Shown here one piece after another: positions 19,638 to 32,310 of a DNA stretch of 64,000 nt. Below the pieces are notes generated by a model. It was not told where the DNA came from. It saw nothing but the letters and a program-made list of their open reading frames with translations, and did not search any database. Within the stretch, counting starts at the first letter, position 1. The number at the start of each line of letters is the position of its first letter. The DNA comes from Onthophagus taurus (Eukaryota; Arthropoda; Insecta; Coleoptera; Scarabaeidae), in assembly GCF_036711975.1 (NCBI RefSeq), contig NC_091972.1:28897001-28961000 (forward strand), read 5' to 3'. The position numbers were made by a program, and so were the translations under genes.

Positions 19638-20076
19638 TGAGCAGGTGGCGACCAAATGCACACGTAAGGTTAGTACCGCCATCCCCGAGAAGGCGACAAC
19701 CGAAACAACCCCCGTCCTTGGCAGCACTGCCTCCCCAGTGGAGGCGAAAGCCATAGCACCATCAGGCCGTACTGCTTCCCTCGCGGATGCGACGACCAGC
19801 GCGGCAGGGCGCACCGCCTCCCTCGAGGAGGCGGCGACCACCTCCACTCCGAGGTCATTCGCCGAGGCGTTGGCTTCCATCCCGGCGGGTAAAATGGATG
19901 TCGACGTGGCAGTCGGTCCATCCAACGGGAAAAGAAAGGCCAGTAGCGACCTGGAGGACGAGTACTCGGAGGCCGTGCGTCCTCGATTGGAACACGTTTC
20001 CAAGCGGGTCCCCCCGGTAATCCTTCATGCGAAGGAAAACTGGGATTCCATTTCGGCGGAGATGGCGAGACTTCGG
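19615..20076 (+). pseudogene. HJ ORF1 (Gag) fragment
   Basis: Matches copy 1 from about 9748 to about 10209, the last Gag repeats through MDVDVAVGPSNGKRK to the SAEMARLR region, then breaks off at CTTCGG into unrelated AT-rich DNA. No start, no zinc knuckles. It is a segment of another HJ copy joined head to tail behind copy 2. From 20077 to about 20930 I see no supportable gene. Confidence 0.85.
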
Positions 20077-20929
20077 AAAAAAGATCTCCAAAACCAATCA
20101 CGAGAATCTTCAGTAAAAATTTCTACAACCACGCGGTTATTAATTAACACGCAAAAATTAAACAAGTGTACTACACTAAAGCTCGATAGCAAAAGAGGAA
20201 GAGGTGGGAACAGAAAACGTGGTACGGACGAACGATATCCTCATCCCCACCCCTAACATTAATAGATCTTAAAAATATCGATAAATTCACCAACGAACGC
20301 TCAATGACCTTTAATAATAAAAAAAATATACCCCACGAGGGTATTAATAAAAATTGGATATCCATTAAAATCATAATAAACCAATTAAGGAAAGAAAATC
20401 AAATGAAAGTAATTACATATGAAATCACATACAGTATGTCCGTAAGTAGCGGATATAGGCGATAAAATCATTATAAACGGTTTATGGAAAAATCCCTGAA
20501 ACGGGAGTTATGCAGCTGCATCCCGATAGCATACATAGAGACTCGGAATGAAACGGTATACCGAGCATTTAATGATAAACGAAAAAGTATAAAGGGACAA
20601 GAGCAGCCGACTTCCAGCCAATTCCTAGTCCATCGATCACATTTTCAGGACAGCAAAAAAAGCACGAAAAACAGAAGAACAAATGAACCTCATACAGTGA
20701 GTAATTTTAAGATTAACGTGTTAAACCTTTTCCAAAAATTATTTTAAACCATACAAACTTTGTAAACTCCGATTTATCAATTATTGGCACTTGGACAGAA
20801 TTGATGGCAGTCAAAATTCAAATCAACCCGGTGATCAGAATATGTTCCATTCAAGAGGTCAACTCAACTTACTAAATCATTTTTAGACACTTAGGAAATT
20901 GTTTAAAATAATTGATTACCATAGTAAGT

Positions 20930-21560
20930 CATGGCTACCGCTATTTTTATTATGTCATCAAATTTGTAGTAGTTAAACTTTAAAGTAGATTTCGTAAGAG
21001 TACGTCATGATGAATCATATCGAATGCCTTAGAAAAATCAGTGTATACGACATCCACCTGACCGCCCCTATCCAAAGATTCACAAATCACCCCAGTAACC
21101 AGCGCGAGATTGGTAATCGTTGAACGACGCGCGACGCTTGATATGTTGATATGGTGACACAGATGATTGAACCTGCAAATAAATCAGATCATCATGTAAA
21201 TAATCCGTTGAAGTACCTTCGTTGAAGCGAAATTGGACAATAACGATATCGATCGATAATCAGTAATGTTGGTACGTTCGCCACGTTTGAATATAGAAAC
21301 AATGCGCGAGCGCTTCCAAAGTTTAAGAAATGAGCAAGTGCTTAAGGGTAGGTTAATTATTAAATGAAGCGGAACTGCAAAAACTGTACAGCAATCACGA
21401 ATGAAAAATGCACTAAGATCATCATCACCACCATGTAATCACCATCAGTAAGTTTATCAGGTAACCTTTTTAGGAAATGAAGAACTTGTGCTTCGGTGAC
21501 ATCAGCAACAAATACTGGAGCATACGTAGAGTGTACATCAACCATGTTGTCAGCAGACAC
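20930..21560 (-). pseudogene. Jockey-type non-LTR RT fragment (family A)
   Basis: The minus strand translates in pieces to the segment seen at 4173-4697: an ADVTEAQVLHFL linker, DLSAFFIRDCC, a LWKRSRIVSIFKRGERTN run (family: KRSRLVPVYKK), then ITDYRSISLLSNFA, and further on the SKAFD-type palm motif near 21040. Several frameshifts and stops. Only the amino-terminal part of the RT remains. Confidence 0.65.
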
Positions 21561-21594
21561 CAGTATATGTTTAATGTTTATTTATATGTCAAAA

Positions 21595-24245
21595 AAAAAG
21601 TTTTTGGACAGACGTCATACAAAATATATATGTATATTTCAACAATGAGTATCTAAAACAGTAACTTAACTAATACAGTTCGGTCATACGGTGGACATTA
21701 CTTAGGAATTCTTCTACCGAGTAAAAGGCCTCAGACACCAAAAAATGTTTAACACGATTTTTAAAACGCGCGGTGTTCATGTTCTTTATGCAATCCGGTA
21801 GTTTGTTATAAAGTTTTGTACCCTGGTAGTCCACACCTTGCTGGGTCACCTTAAGACGGTGATACGGAACCCTTATAGAGTCTTTTTGTCGCGTATTATA
21901 TTCGTGATGTACGGAGTTTATGTCATTGAGTTGTGTATTATTATGCACATGGTTAACACAGGTAAGTATGTACATGCAGGGCACGGTAAGTATATCAATT
22001 TTTTTAAAATGTTCTTTACATGATTCTAAATTTTTTACATTACACAAAGCGCGGATACAACTCTTTTGTAGCTTAAACACCCTGTTGATTCCCGGACCCG
22101 AACCCCAAATGGAGATGCCATATGAGGCCACTGCATGAAAACAAGAGAAATATGCTGTTCTTACTACTTCAGGTTCGGTACACTTCACCAATCTTCGCAC
22201 CATAAAAACTGCACTCGCGAGTCTTCTACGAAGGGCACTCACATGGTCATCCCAGGTGAGACGATTGTTCAACTTCAAGCCAAGAAAGTTCACCACGTTA
22301 TAGTTTCCTTTCGTGAGAAAGTTAATTTTTTGATTCTTTTGTTCATTGAGGATGAGCTTGTTCGCTCGCAACCAATCAGACGCGTCTTCTAAGACATCGT
22401 TAGTTCTCAATTGTGTTTCTTCTCTCGTTTTCCCTTTTACTACGAACGACGTATCATCCGCATATAGATACGTTTCTGAGTTTTTTATGTTTCGAGGAAG
22501 ATCGTTCATATACAGTATAAATAAGATCGGTCCCAGGATTGATCCTTGGGGTACACCGTATCTATTGTTTTTCACATCGGATATTGAACCATTCCAAGCG
22601 ACATATTGTGTTCTGTTACTCAGATACGATTTAATTAGACTTAGTGTTGATCCCCGTACGCCGTAAAAGGCGAGCTTATCCAGTAATAGATTATGGTCCA
22701 CCGTATCAAAAGCTTTGGTGAGGTCGCAACAGGTCATTTCCACGCTTTCTCGATTGTCATGAGCTTCCGTGACATCGCGTATCATTCGGGTAACAGCTGT
22801 GATCGTCGATCTTCCGGTCCTGTAACCATGTTGGCTGTCGTCAAATATTTTATTTTTTTGTAAGTAGCTGATTAGTCGGCGTTTTATTACTTCTTCGAAG
22901 ATTTTCGAAAACACTGGAAGGAGGGCAATCGGTTTGTAATTTGAGCAATCGTTGTCATCTGCTTTTTTGTAAATTGGAACGATCCTGGCCTGTTTCATCC
23001 TTTCGGGAAAAACTCCCTCTTCAATACATTTGTTTAAAACCATACAAAGCGGTTCAGAGATTTCATTCGCAACTTTCTTTACAACAGCTGTTGAATGTCC
23101 ATAGACATCTTCGCTCTTTTTGGTTTTTAAATGATTAATTATATTTGTTATCTCGTCTTGGTACAGGGACTAAAGTAAAGACTTTTTGAAAAAATTCTTG
23201 CTGTATTCTTTACGTAAACGTTGGAACTCGTCGTTGTCGGATTCAAACCCTTTACCAGTTTTTCAACTTCTTCAGCGTAGTAGTTACTAAAGTTTTGTGC
23301 AGTTAAATTCGTTCCTATTTCTTTTTGTGCATGATGATAGGATCGTTCCTTATTAATAACCTCCCACAACTTTTTTTGTTTATTATCGGCCGTTAAAATG
23401 TTTCTCGTGTAATGTTTTTTCTTTTCGCTCTCTAAGAGATCAAAGTACTTTTGTTTACATTGAGCATATTTGTCGTAGGGTTCTCTGGACCTAGTTACAG
23501 AGGCCAGCCACCCCAAAAGATCTAGTGTGTCCCTTTGATTTCTAGTCTCCTTAGACATATAAATTGTTTTAAATTTAGTATTCCGTTTTTTCTTATAGGC
23601 AAACGGGAAACAATCATCGAAGACTGCACAGAATATGTTATGAAAAACATCATACAACTCACCTGCGTTCTCGGATTTTTGGAGAGGCTGCCAATCCACT
23701 GTGGAAAGAGCGATTTTAAAAAAGTGAGTGTTCTTATCGTTATAAATTCTGTTTTTAATTTTTTGCGTTTTTTCCTTTTTTAGATCTTTGTTGGTTATCA
23801 TCAGTATTTGTCCGTAGTGGTCACCGATGTGAAGCTGCATCGTGGTGTTTCTTAGACAATTGTTATTTAGGTTACAAAATATATTATCAATACAACTACT
23901 AGTTTTTCTATTCACTCTAGAGGGTGAGTCAAACGTTTGTTGCAGTCCAAATTCCCTCATCAATTCTAATAGGTCGGCTTTATTGACACTTTCATGCAGA
24001 AAATCGATATTGAAGTCTCCTGATACTATAAGTTTATAGTTTGGATAATTTTCATCAATGTGAGTTAGGATCTCGTTTAAGGCACTTAGATAGGTATTTA
24101 TGTCGCCGTCAGGAGACCTATAGATGGACAGGATTATCATCTTCCTGCCTGTTAATTCAACTGCTGACGCCTCAATGTGCTGTTCAATACTTTTATCTTT
24201 AACATACCTCAGTTCCTTGTATTTTATACCGGTTCTCATATACTG
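21595..24245 (-). mobile_element. Non-LTR retrotransposon, 5'-truncated (family B)
   Basis: About 2.65 kb on the minus strand: partial endonuclease, RT, and a short 3' end with an ATAAATAAAC poly(A)-like signal near 21575. ORF1 and the start of the endonuclease are missing, the usual outcome of incomplete reverse transcription. Not closely related to HJ or family A by motif. Confidence 0.75.
21670..24239 (-). pseudogene. Family B ORF2: partial endonuclease and reverse transcriptase
   Basis: 24239-23148 is the second half of an APE endonuclease (IYRSPDGD, VSGDFNIDF, SSCIDNIF and HIGDHYGQI, the last being the S/GDH catalytic region) plus the linker. 23043-21670 is an RT: ARIVPIYKKADDNDCSNYKPIALLP, QHGYRTGRST, LTKAFDTVDH, YGVPQGSILGPILF and YADDTSFVV, then a thumb and C-terminal region ending NVHRMTELY. 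A frameshift and short gap near 23050-23150 separate the two. The N-terminal endonuclease catalytic residues are lost by truncation. The RT half is well preserved, so it is younger than the family A relics. Confidence 0.85.
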
Positions 24246-24983
24246 TTACGGTTCAATTTTTTTTTTTACTTTAGTTAATTTGAATTTTGTTTGGAATTTA
24301 TGTTATTTGTTATCTTTTCTTTATGTTGGTGGGAAATTTGTGTTGCATATATGCGGGTATTGAAATATATGTGTTTATTTAGATTTAACTTTATTAATTT
24401 TTGTTTAATTTGATTTTTTGTTTATTTCAGCAACGATCTCGATTCCGAAACTCCCTAAATCCCTTTTATCCATTCAGATAAATTTTCTTTCCTTTTCTTG
24501 ATTTTTCTTCGTTTTTCGTTCTTTGTGGATGTGTTGATTGAGCGCGCAGGTGTAATTTTTTTTTGCCCTTTAATTTTATTTAAAAGCATAGCCACAATGC
24601 TTTACATACGTCTCGGGGGTCTCGGGTCTCTTCTTGAGTAACCAGTTACGATACATTGTGGTGCTTGGTGTTTGAGGCATTTTTGGGTTTTCGCCATTTT
24701 TGGATTTTGGAAATTTTGCCGTTTCGTGAATTTTCGGATTCATCGCCGCTGCATTTCTCTTGAAATCGTGTTTGTACGTTTCAAGTCATCGGATTCTTTC
24801 GGATTTTTGGTGTATTTACATTAAAATTCATCTTTCTGGTTTTAAACCTCGAACATCAGAGGTAAGCGTACATTTTTCTAACGTTTCCTATTTCTTTTAA
24901 CCTTTCATGTTGCAACGACCTTATTCTGGTTCGGTCCTAGGAAAAGGGGTCTTGGTGCCCTGTTATGTGTTCGGGATGTTAAC

Positions 24984-24997
24984 GGTCTCGGGCGCCA
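24984..24997 (-). other. Primer-binding-site-like sequence
   Basis: On the minus strand TGGCGCCCGAGACC, a typical tRNA-primed binding site, directly downstream of the putative LTR at 25005-25575. Confidence 0.4.
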
Positions 24998-25004
24998 CCT
25001 TATG

Positions 25005-25575
25005 TTTAGAGAGTTAAGGAACTCTTTCGCCTCCAGATAACTTTTGGGGGTTACAGTCGGAGATCCAGGGATTCGGTATGGGAAAGAAGAAAACAAGAAA
25101 AATTCGGAAAACAAATAACTATCAACTTTATTAAAAATAAACAAATAGGAGGGCAGTTTATTGCTTTGTGACCACGGTCGGAGAATGGGGACGGTAGGAA
25201 TAAATTGACAAGACTTTGACTTTATAATAAATGAATTTAAATTAAACAAATAAAAAAAATGAGGCGGAGGTATGGGATACACCTGGAAACCTTCCTAAGG
25301 TGCAAAGGAACGGAATACTCGAAGAACCTTCCAAGAGTATTAAGGTTGGGACAAAATGTACAACAATCAATGAAAATTAACAGCAAAATAAAATCAAAGT
25401 CTATCAAAATAAATTGGACTTACGGTAAACTGAAATACGGATATTTCGGAAATTAACTATTGACGAAGACTGTTGTAGTACTTGTTGAAGACGGTCGTAG
25501 TACCGATGAAGAACTGTTGTAGATCTGATGAAGAACTGTTCAAAGTCAGAATTTTGGCCGGCTATTTATACCATT
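25005..25575 (-). repeat. Probable LTR remnant
   Basis: Reading the minus strand there is a TATA box (GGTATAAATAGCC, 25572-25560), a 4x22-bp repeat, an AATAAA signal near 25128, an end near CTAAACA and then the primer-binding-like site. The order promoter, poly(A), PBS is that of an LTR 5' end. No gag follows and the outer end was not located. The rest of 24245-27000 is AT-rich and shows no gene. Confidence 0.4.
25460..25547. repeat. Four tandem 22-bp repeats
   Basis: Units at 25460-25481, 25482-25503, 25504-25525 and 25526-25547 share a GA(A)GAA/GAC-TGTTGTAG-TAC pattern with a few changes each. They sit just downstream of the putative LTR TATA box on the minus strand. Confidence 0.7.
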
Positions 25576-26371
25576 TTGGGGCGAAAACTGGATTTTTCCG
25601 CGTGGGGGATCGTATCAGTACAAGTTATCAACGACTAATTTACAATGCGCGGCGCTAATTAACAAAAATAGCAAAATTCTGACGGCGCTATCGGATGCGG
25701 GACATAAAATTACATAATTATAGTTTTTGAACGGGTAAAACCGGTTAAAGAACGGCGGAGTAATTAACAATTAATCAACAATAATTAACGGAAAAATTTA
25801 TAATACAAATCAAAAGATACCCTTACTTATACAGAAAATCACAAAAATATTTTTAACAAAATCGGCCACTGTTTACGGCACTTATATTCACAGATGTTTT
25901 CCCGACCACGTGTTTCACGTCAACACCAATTAATCGGTATTAATTTACGCGCACCTTAACACAAAACAATTCCAGCAGTTGGGTGATGTTCGGGGCAATC
26001 CTACATGGACAATATTTTCAACGGATGACCATCAGGAATGGAGTAATTTAATTAATTATGATGCGGGATGATTTTCGGTGAATTATTGTATTAATAATAA
26101 GCGGATCATCTTTAGAATCGTTCAACGGTTATTTCATGATATTTGTAAATGTTTGAAATCGGTTTGGTCGGTCTACGATTTCTAATTCCGCATCATAAAA
26201 AATAGTCGCTATACGGTAGCTCGACGGTAGCTCGCTGGCTGCTGAAACTTCCTCGGGACGGTCGGCTGGACTGATAGAAACATGTGGCTTGTCATATCTT
26301 GTTTGGAAATTAGTTAGTTTCGGCATTATTTAATTATTTGATAATAATATTTTATATTTTATATTTTATAT

Positions 26372-26408
26372 TTTAGTATATAGATAATATATATATCTAT
26401 ATACTAAA
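26372..26408. repeat. AT-rich perfect hairpin
   Basis: TTTAGTATATAGATA (26372-26386) and its reverse complement (26394-26408) around a 7-nt loop, preceded by TTTTATA-like short repeats. Probably AT-rich simple sequence. Confidence 0.6.
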
Positions 26409-27002
26409 CTAATTTCCTACTTAATCTATTTTTGAATCCTAAAACTTTTGTTTTTCTTTTCCTAATTTTTTCTTTTTGTTATTTTCATGCAGGTTTTAGT
26501 AAGAGCCAATTTTTTCTTTTGGTAATTTTTCTAAGAGCGAAATTTCGTTCAATCAAACGTTTTTATATATAATTTTGCTGATTGTTTATTTTTTTTGTTT
26601 TGGTTAATTCTTTTTTTTAATTTTCTATTTCGCTAACATTAATATTTTGGAGTTCATTATTTGTTATTGTTTGATTTTACGTCATTTTGAATGTTTGGAA
26701 AGAAACAAAACTTTTTTTTATTTTGCCTGTACTTATTATTTTTTTAATAAAAGTTATTATTTTTATATGCAACTCAAATTTCATCTTCCTGTCTGTTATC
26801 TGTGTGTTCGTTTACAATTTTCATATTTTGCTTAACATCACGTCACAGTTCGTCGGCCGTACGGGAATAACTGTGTGGCGCCTTAGAAATGAAACCCTCC
26901 CCATCTTCACTGAGCTAGGCGAGGACCCGTACTTGCGCCGTGGAATTTTGTAATTGGTTTGTGTTGTGAATAGTTTTATTTGTATTTTTTTTGCCGGTAA
27001 GG

Positions 27003-27741
27003 CGTCACAATACTCTAAAAAATTGATCTGTAAAAGCATTAACTATTTTATCAGGATCAGTGTAGGTGGACTTATCATACATCATTTTGCCAGGAAGTCG
27101 GGAGGTCGTTGCTTTCTGTATTATATAACTCCAAAAGTTACGAGGATTAGAACTAAGCGATTGTTCAGCATTAATAGTAAAGGAACTATACGCATCAGAG
27201 ATTTTCTGTTTAGTCAAACATCTCAGTCTTTTATATTCCGCTGGTAAATAGGGTATGAGGATCTACGACACAATCTCTTAGGAACAACTAAATCCAAAAT
27301 CTCATACAACTTTGTATAGAAAGCTGACAAAGGATCATCCGCATTAACCTGCACATTTAGAAAAGAGCAATCCGTATAATGTAGTTCATCATACAAACCA
27401 GGAAAGTTGGCTCTTAGCAAATTAGAGCGACCACCCAAAGACGGAAACTTCGGCAAACCATCATGAACAAGATCAAACCGGTGATCAGTATTTGTCAGAA
27501 CCAAATCCAATAGACGATTGTCACAGTTTAATGCATGATTGAGTTGACAAAGGTCCAGAAAGTCACAAAAATTACGAAATAACTCCATTTTCTCACATAT
27601 GATTGATATGCCAGGTGCCTTAATATATTCAAGCAAATTAAAATCACCAAGGCTAAGGACAAGAAAATTTAAATCTTTATGTTCTAGGGCGTCCAAGAAA
27701 CATAGCAACTCAGGTTGTGGATTATCAGAAGATATGTACAA
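27003..27741 (-). pseudogene. Non-LTR endonuclease/linker fragment
   Basis: 27741-27223 carries the C-terminal half of an APE-type endonuclease (LSLGDFNLLEY, then LLDLVLTN) and a linker like that of family A (DPLSAFYTKLYEILD). 27217-27005 continues with NPRNFWSYI, a motif that precedes the RT in Jockey elements. The RT itself is gone. With the ORF1 piece at 28083-28406 it forms one decayed minus-strand element. Confidence 0.7.
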
Positions 27742-28082
27742 CCAGGATATATAAGATCACTCACCATAAATAACACTTACAAGTCAACACATCGACAAGT
27801 GGTACTAAAGACTGAATATCTGTAGATTCAACCGATTCAACATCATGATGACTAGATACAGCAAGCAGAAGTTACAAAAATCAGTTTTCCGAAGCCTTGA
27901 CAATTGAGGGACTGCCACGGATGTACTCTAGTACCAAACCCTTTTCGCCAGACTCAGTTCTTGTTTTTAATTCAGTCGAGAGACATTAAGACAGAAATGT
28001 TCTTAAATTTATTATGGGATTTCAAATTGCTATTACGAAATATTACGAAAAACAGGCTTAAAAGAATTATGATCCAACAATT

Positions 28083-28406
28083 TTACTCGTATAGGCCTAC
28101 ATCTCGCGCTATTAGAAGAGCAAAATTTACCACAGCGAAAAGGCTGAATAATAGGTTCAGTAACCCCAAGTGCGTAAATAGTTTGCCCAGAAAGGCAAAA
28201 TGCTCATCACCTTGTTCCTTTCGTGATAAGCCGTCGGATTCAGGAATATTATAAATCATTAGTTTATTCTTCCTACGCGCGCGTTCCATCACTTCGTGTA
28301 TAATTTTTTCGGAATCAAAATCGTTTAAAGAATGTGAAGATGGCGAAGTAACATTTGATTTCAGAGCAGCAATATCCATCTGAAGAGAGATTATAGTGGC
28401 TTTCAC
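28083..28406 (-). pseudogene. Non-LTR ORF1 fragment
   Basis: A short coiled coil (IISLQMDIAALKSNV) followed by KIIHEVMERARRKNKLMIYNIPES, the start of the RRM-like domain of non-LTR ORF1 proteins (usually NLVIYNIPES). It stops after about 107 codons and lies upstream, in element orientation, of the endonuclease fragment at 27003-27741. Confidence 0.6.
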
Positions 28407-28620
28407 ACTATTTAAGTCAAATTAACTCAATGAAGTCAAGCATTTACCTTTATAATCCACTTACTAATTACGGCAACGCGAAGCTCCAACATAGACTCAC
28501 ACTTCGGTAACAAATATACCTTAGAATAACTAGAATATGACACATATCACAGAAGTGACTTAATGCTACTTTCTATTTTTATGAACAAGAAAGAATTTTT
28601 TAATAACAAGATGTAGAAAT

Positions 28621-28975
28621 TGGAAACATGAAACAGACATATCTGTTTGGATTGGATCTAATTAACACCAGCATCGGGTTAGAAGTTAAATTACGACAAC
28701 CAAAAGACGTCGAAATCGCAGAAGCATATGCATTAGAAATTGCAAATTACAACACACAAAAGCAACGATTTCTTCAAAACATCCGACAGCCAATAAGAAA
28801 AAATAATTTCAGTCCTACTCCTACAGTAGCGCAAAAGCAGATTTCAACAGAAAAAAGACCAGTGATGTCGTCATATCAGACTCCGGTATCGAGTAGATTC
28901 ATTGAAAATTCAAAATTAAAGACTTCGAATCGAATTAAATCGTTTAATTTAATTGATTTACGCAAGTCAAGGTAG
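28621..28975 (+). pseudogene. Possible gypsy Gag fragment
   Basis: 115 codons from an ATG at 28628: a VKLRQPKDVEIAEAYALEIANYN segment like the end of a gypsy capsid domain (a helix before a Pro/Gln-rich tail), then a basic, Ser/Thr-rich tail. No zinc knuckle, protease or LTR nearby, so the assignment is tentative. Confidence 0.3.
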
Positions 28976-31900
28976 CTTTAGAATCGCTTAGATGTCCCGT
29001 CTTGGATGGGTGCCTTCGACGTTATCACAATTCATGAACTTTCTTTCGGCTCGCGGTTTGACGTTAGAAGCTATCGAGAAGCTTTTTGAAAAGGGAAGTA
29101 CGAATGTTAGATCTATTGCGCGGTGTGCGGGTCTGAACATTATTAACCTCATATGAACTTCATCACGAACCGTACCTGTCATTAAACGGTGTAGGCTTTG
29201 TAATAAACTCATCATTCGGTACTTGAACCTGACGTGAAGTACATTTCGTTAAAACACACGCTCGCGATTCAGATGGCTAATTTATCGTGCGTCTATCTTT
29301 CAAAAGATCTCTAATTTCTAACCCGCGGAGCGGAGCGTCATTCAAACTCGTAATGATCAAAAAAATTGCATTATATAGAAGCAGTTGTAAACACTAAAAC
29401 TTCAAATCAAGGCAACACGCTGTCTTTTTTTCTAACAACCTTGTAGAAACCGAGAACGAAAACAGACCGGATCACCGGCCGATTATCGCCCAGCACTCCC
29501 GAATATTGAATATTAATTTAGGTTTTAAAATTCATTATAAAGAGTAGTGAGAGTTTTTTTTTGCACCCTCATAAAACACCGTCATAAAACTAAATAAAGG
29601 AGGTGGGCGCATTTGCGTTTAAGCTTGAAATGAAATTTGAAAGCTCTTTGGATACGTCACTGGTTAAAATTTAAACAATTGACTAAGGTCAATTTTGTTT
29701 CATGACTTCTTTCAGTCGAATGGAACAAAGATTCACTAAAAATGAAAAACGTTCCTTATCATATTTCGATTTTATGCGCGAAGACGAGTCTCCCAACGCT
29801 CTATAATAGGATTACAGTTATACGGGCGTACGTAATTAATAAATATTTTGAATATTAAAGGTAAATGAACGCAATCGATGAGATGTAGGATATAATCACA
29901 AAAAGAAATTGCAGAAGACTTGCTCCTCGCGTACATAAATCAATAAAAAAGACGTGAACTGTAAAAATACTAACTTACCGTAAATAAAAACTGTCAGCAA
30001 AAGATAACACATAAACTAAAAAAATATATTTCAAGAATTAAAAAAAAACCCTGTTTAAAAACACAAATACGGTCTCAAATAAGTTCACTCGGTAACTTCT
30101 GTTTAAACAACACAACACAGTTGCTAGAATAAGAATGAATATTTTAGCCTTCTCAACGGTCCAGGAAACATCTCTGCTAGGATGGAGTAGGGGTATTTAC
30201 CCAACTCACATTTCTCCAAAACCGACCTCTTCTGTAAATTTTTTACATCTGTTTTAGGGTTTTACGACTTGACCTATCCAAAACAATGATATTTTTCTTA
30301 ATCTCTGTATCCATATTCTTTTTCACAACTGCTCTATTTAATGCTTCCTCTGACCGAAAATAAGAATCCCATTTAACACACAAATTTAATGGATTTGAAA
30401 AAGGGTATTTAACAGGAACGGTTGTGGTTGGAAATGGTTTTATATTTATAAAGCGTAAATAGTTTGCGTAAATGGTTTATTTTGTTTGAATAATTTTATT
30501 TCAATAATAATATTTATTAAAGTAAATAAAGAAAAAAATATAGTTGATATAGAGCACAAGAAAATATAAATGGATGTAAATTGAAATGAATCAAAACTAA
30601 TGAAAAAAGTAATGTTTTTCTTTTAAGAAAAAAAGATAATGAAAATACAAGGTTCTAAGACGATAACAAAGAAAAATAAAGTAAAATAATGTCGGGTGGC
30701 GAACAAGTGACTCACACAACAGACAAGTTTGAAATCCTTCGGAGATTTCGTGTATTTTAAATTTAAACGAAAATGGGAAGCTCGCCATTTGAAGAATTTT
30801 CGTTAGATTTGATTTTTACTAGAATTATTGCTCCACAATTAAGCGAGTATGTCAGCAAGTAGGTATGATTGAAGAATTCTGTTGAGATTGGTAATTTTAT
30901 TTATTTACGGTTGGTATCATTGGTTTGATTTGTGTTGTCGCAAATGGATGACAGTTTTCTTTGTACAGGCTGTTCTACATAATTCAATTTTTCAAACATT
31001 TTTTTTTAATCCTTTATTTTTTATTTAGAACCTCCAAGAGTATTTATAACTCCAAACACCGGAGAGGGAGGAATTCATTTTCTTTAAACCGCGTTTATTA
31101 TTGTTTAATAAAATGGATCCAAATTGTGTTGAGGTGAGTACGCTTCTTACTGCGTAATTAATTACGTTGGATTTTATTACGTTTATTTAAAAAGAATTGG
31201 CCACTTCCATAATTGAGACGAGTGAATATGAATTGGACGAGAAAGCAGCTACTGCTGAAATGATACAGTTCTTTGCTGATGTACATACATATAATGTATG
31301 ATAAAGAAATGTTGAGGTAATAATTTGTTTCTTTTAAATTATAACTCCATCTAATTATTTATTTTTAAAAGGATTCTGGTTATTTATTGATTAAGATGGA
31401 TCTAGAAGGTGACCTCAACTCTCAAATATTTTCAAGCGATCATTATCCAACTCAACTGGAGAGTAAGATTGCCATATTCCAAGTTTTTATCATAAAGGTT
31501 TAATATAAATATATTTTAGGAATGTTTTTGTTGTTTTAGTAGAGTACATTATCAAGGGATGAAACCGTATTATAAGTTATATGCAACAACTGTATGTATT
31601 TTTTATGTATTTCTGGAGATGATGCAATGAAGAAAGGATTTTTATCCAGTTTTGCTTATTGTTAAGTATTTAATTATCAAGCGGTATGTATTAAATATAT
31701 TTTTTTTTTAATTTTTATTTTTCAGTATTCAATTTCTATAATGTTCTTATCTAGAATTTTCGATCAAGTAATTTTTTTATATCAATCCATGATTTAAATC
31801 AAAAGAAATGAAAATCAAAATCAGGCAACTAAAAACTAAGATAAACAAAAACAATACATACCTATTATAACAAAAACAAAAAAAAAAACAATGCATAGGA

Positions 31901-32310
31901 ATTGCAAAGTTTATATAAAAATTCTAATTTGCTGGCTTTTTTCATTTCCAATTTGTTGCTACTGAAGCTAAGCAGTACACAGCACATAAAAATTGTTTTA
32001 AAGTTGGGAGAAGTTTCTCCCTATCAGGCCATTGCAAAGTAGTAACATTGGATATAACTTCCTCAGAAAGCAAGATGATTCTCTTCTATCGTCAATTTAT
32101 ATTTTGTTATATGCTAAATTTATAAATGATGAATGTGTTTCTTCAAGTACACTTCCTAATTCCTTTCACATTTTTACAGCATCAGATAGGGAAGCACTTT
32201 TTTGCAATTTGTCAAGTCCCATGGATTTTGGCTTTAATAGTAGGTATTTTTTGGTAGGTATATCGTAGGATAAATTTCGTTTTTATTTTCTTCACTTACT
32301 TTGAACATAA
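28976..32310. other. AT-rich DNA without a supportable gene
   Basis: Mostly simple-composition sequence. Only the short spliced-looking segment near 31111-31500 (see findings) hints at a host gene. Confidence 0.4.

Noticed and set aside
22135-22666. Plus-strand ORFs over the family B RT
   Set aside because: Antisense to a well-supported RT with YADD and PQGS motifs.
24124-24363. Hydrophobic 79-codon ORF
   Set aside because: T-rich DNA giving a Phe/Leu/Tyr-rich translation; no signal beyond composition.
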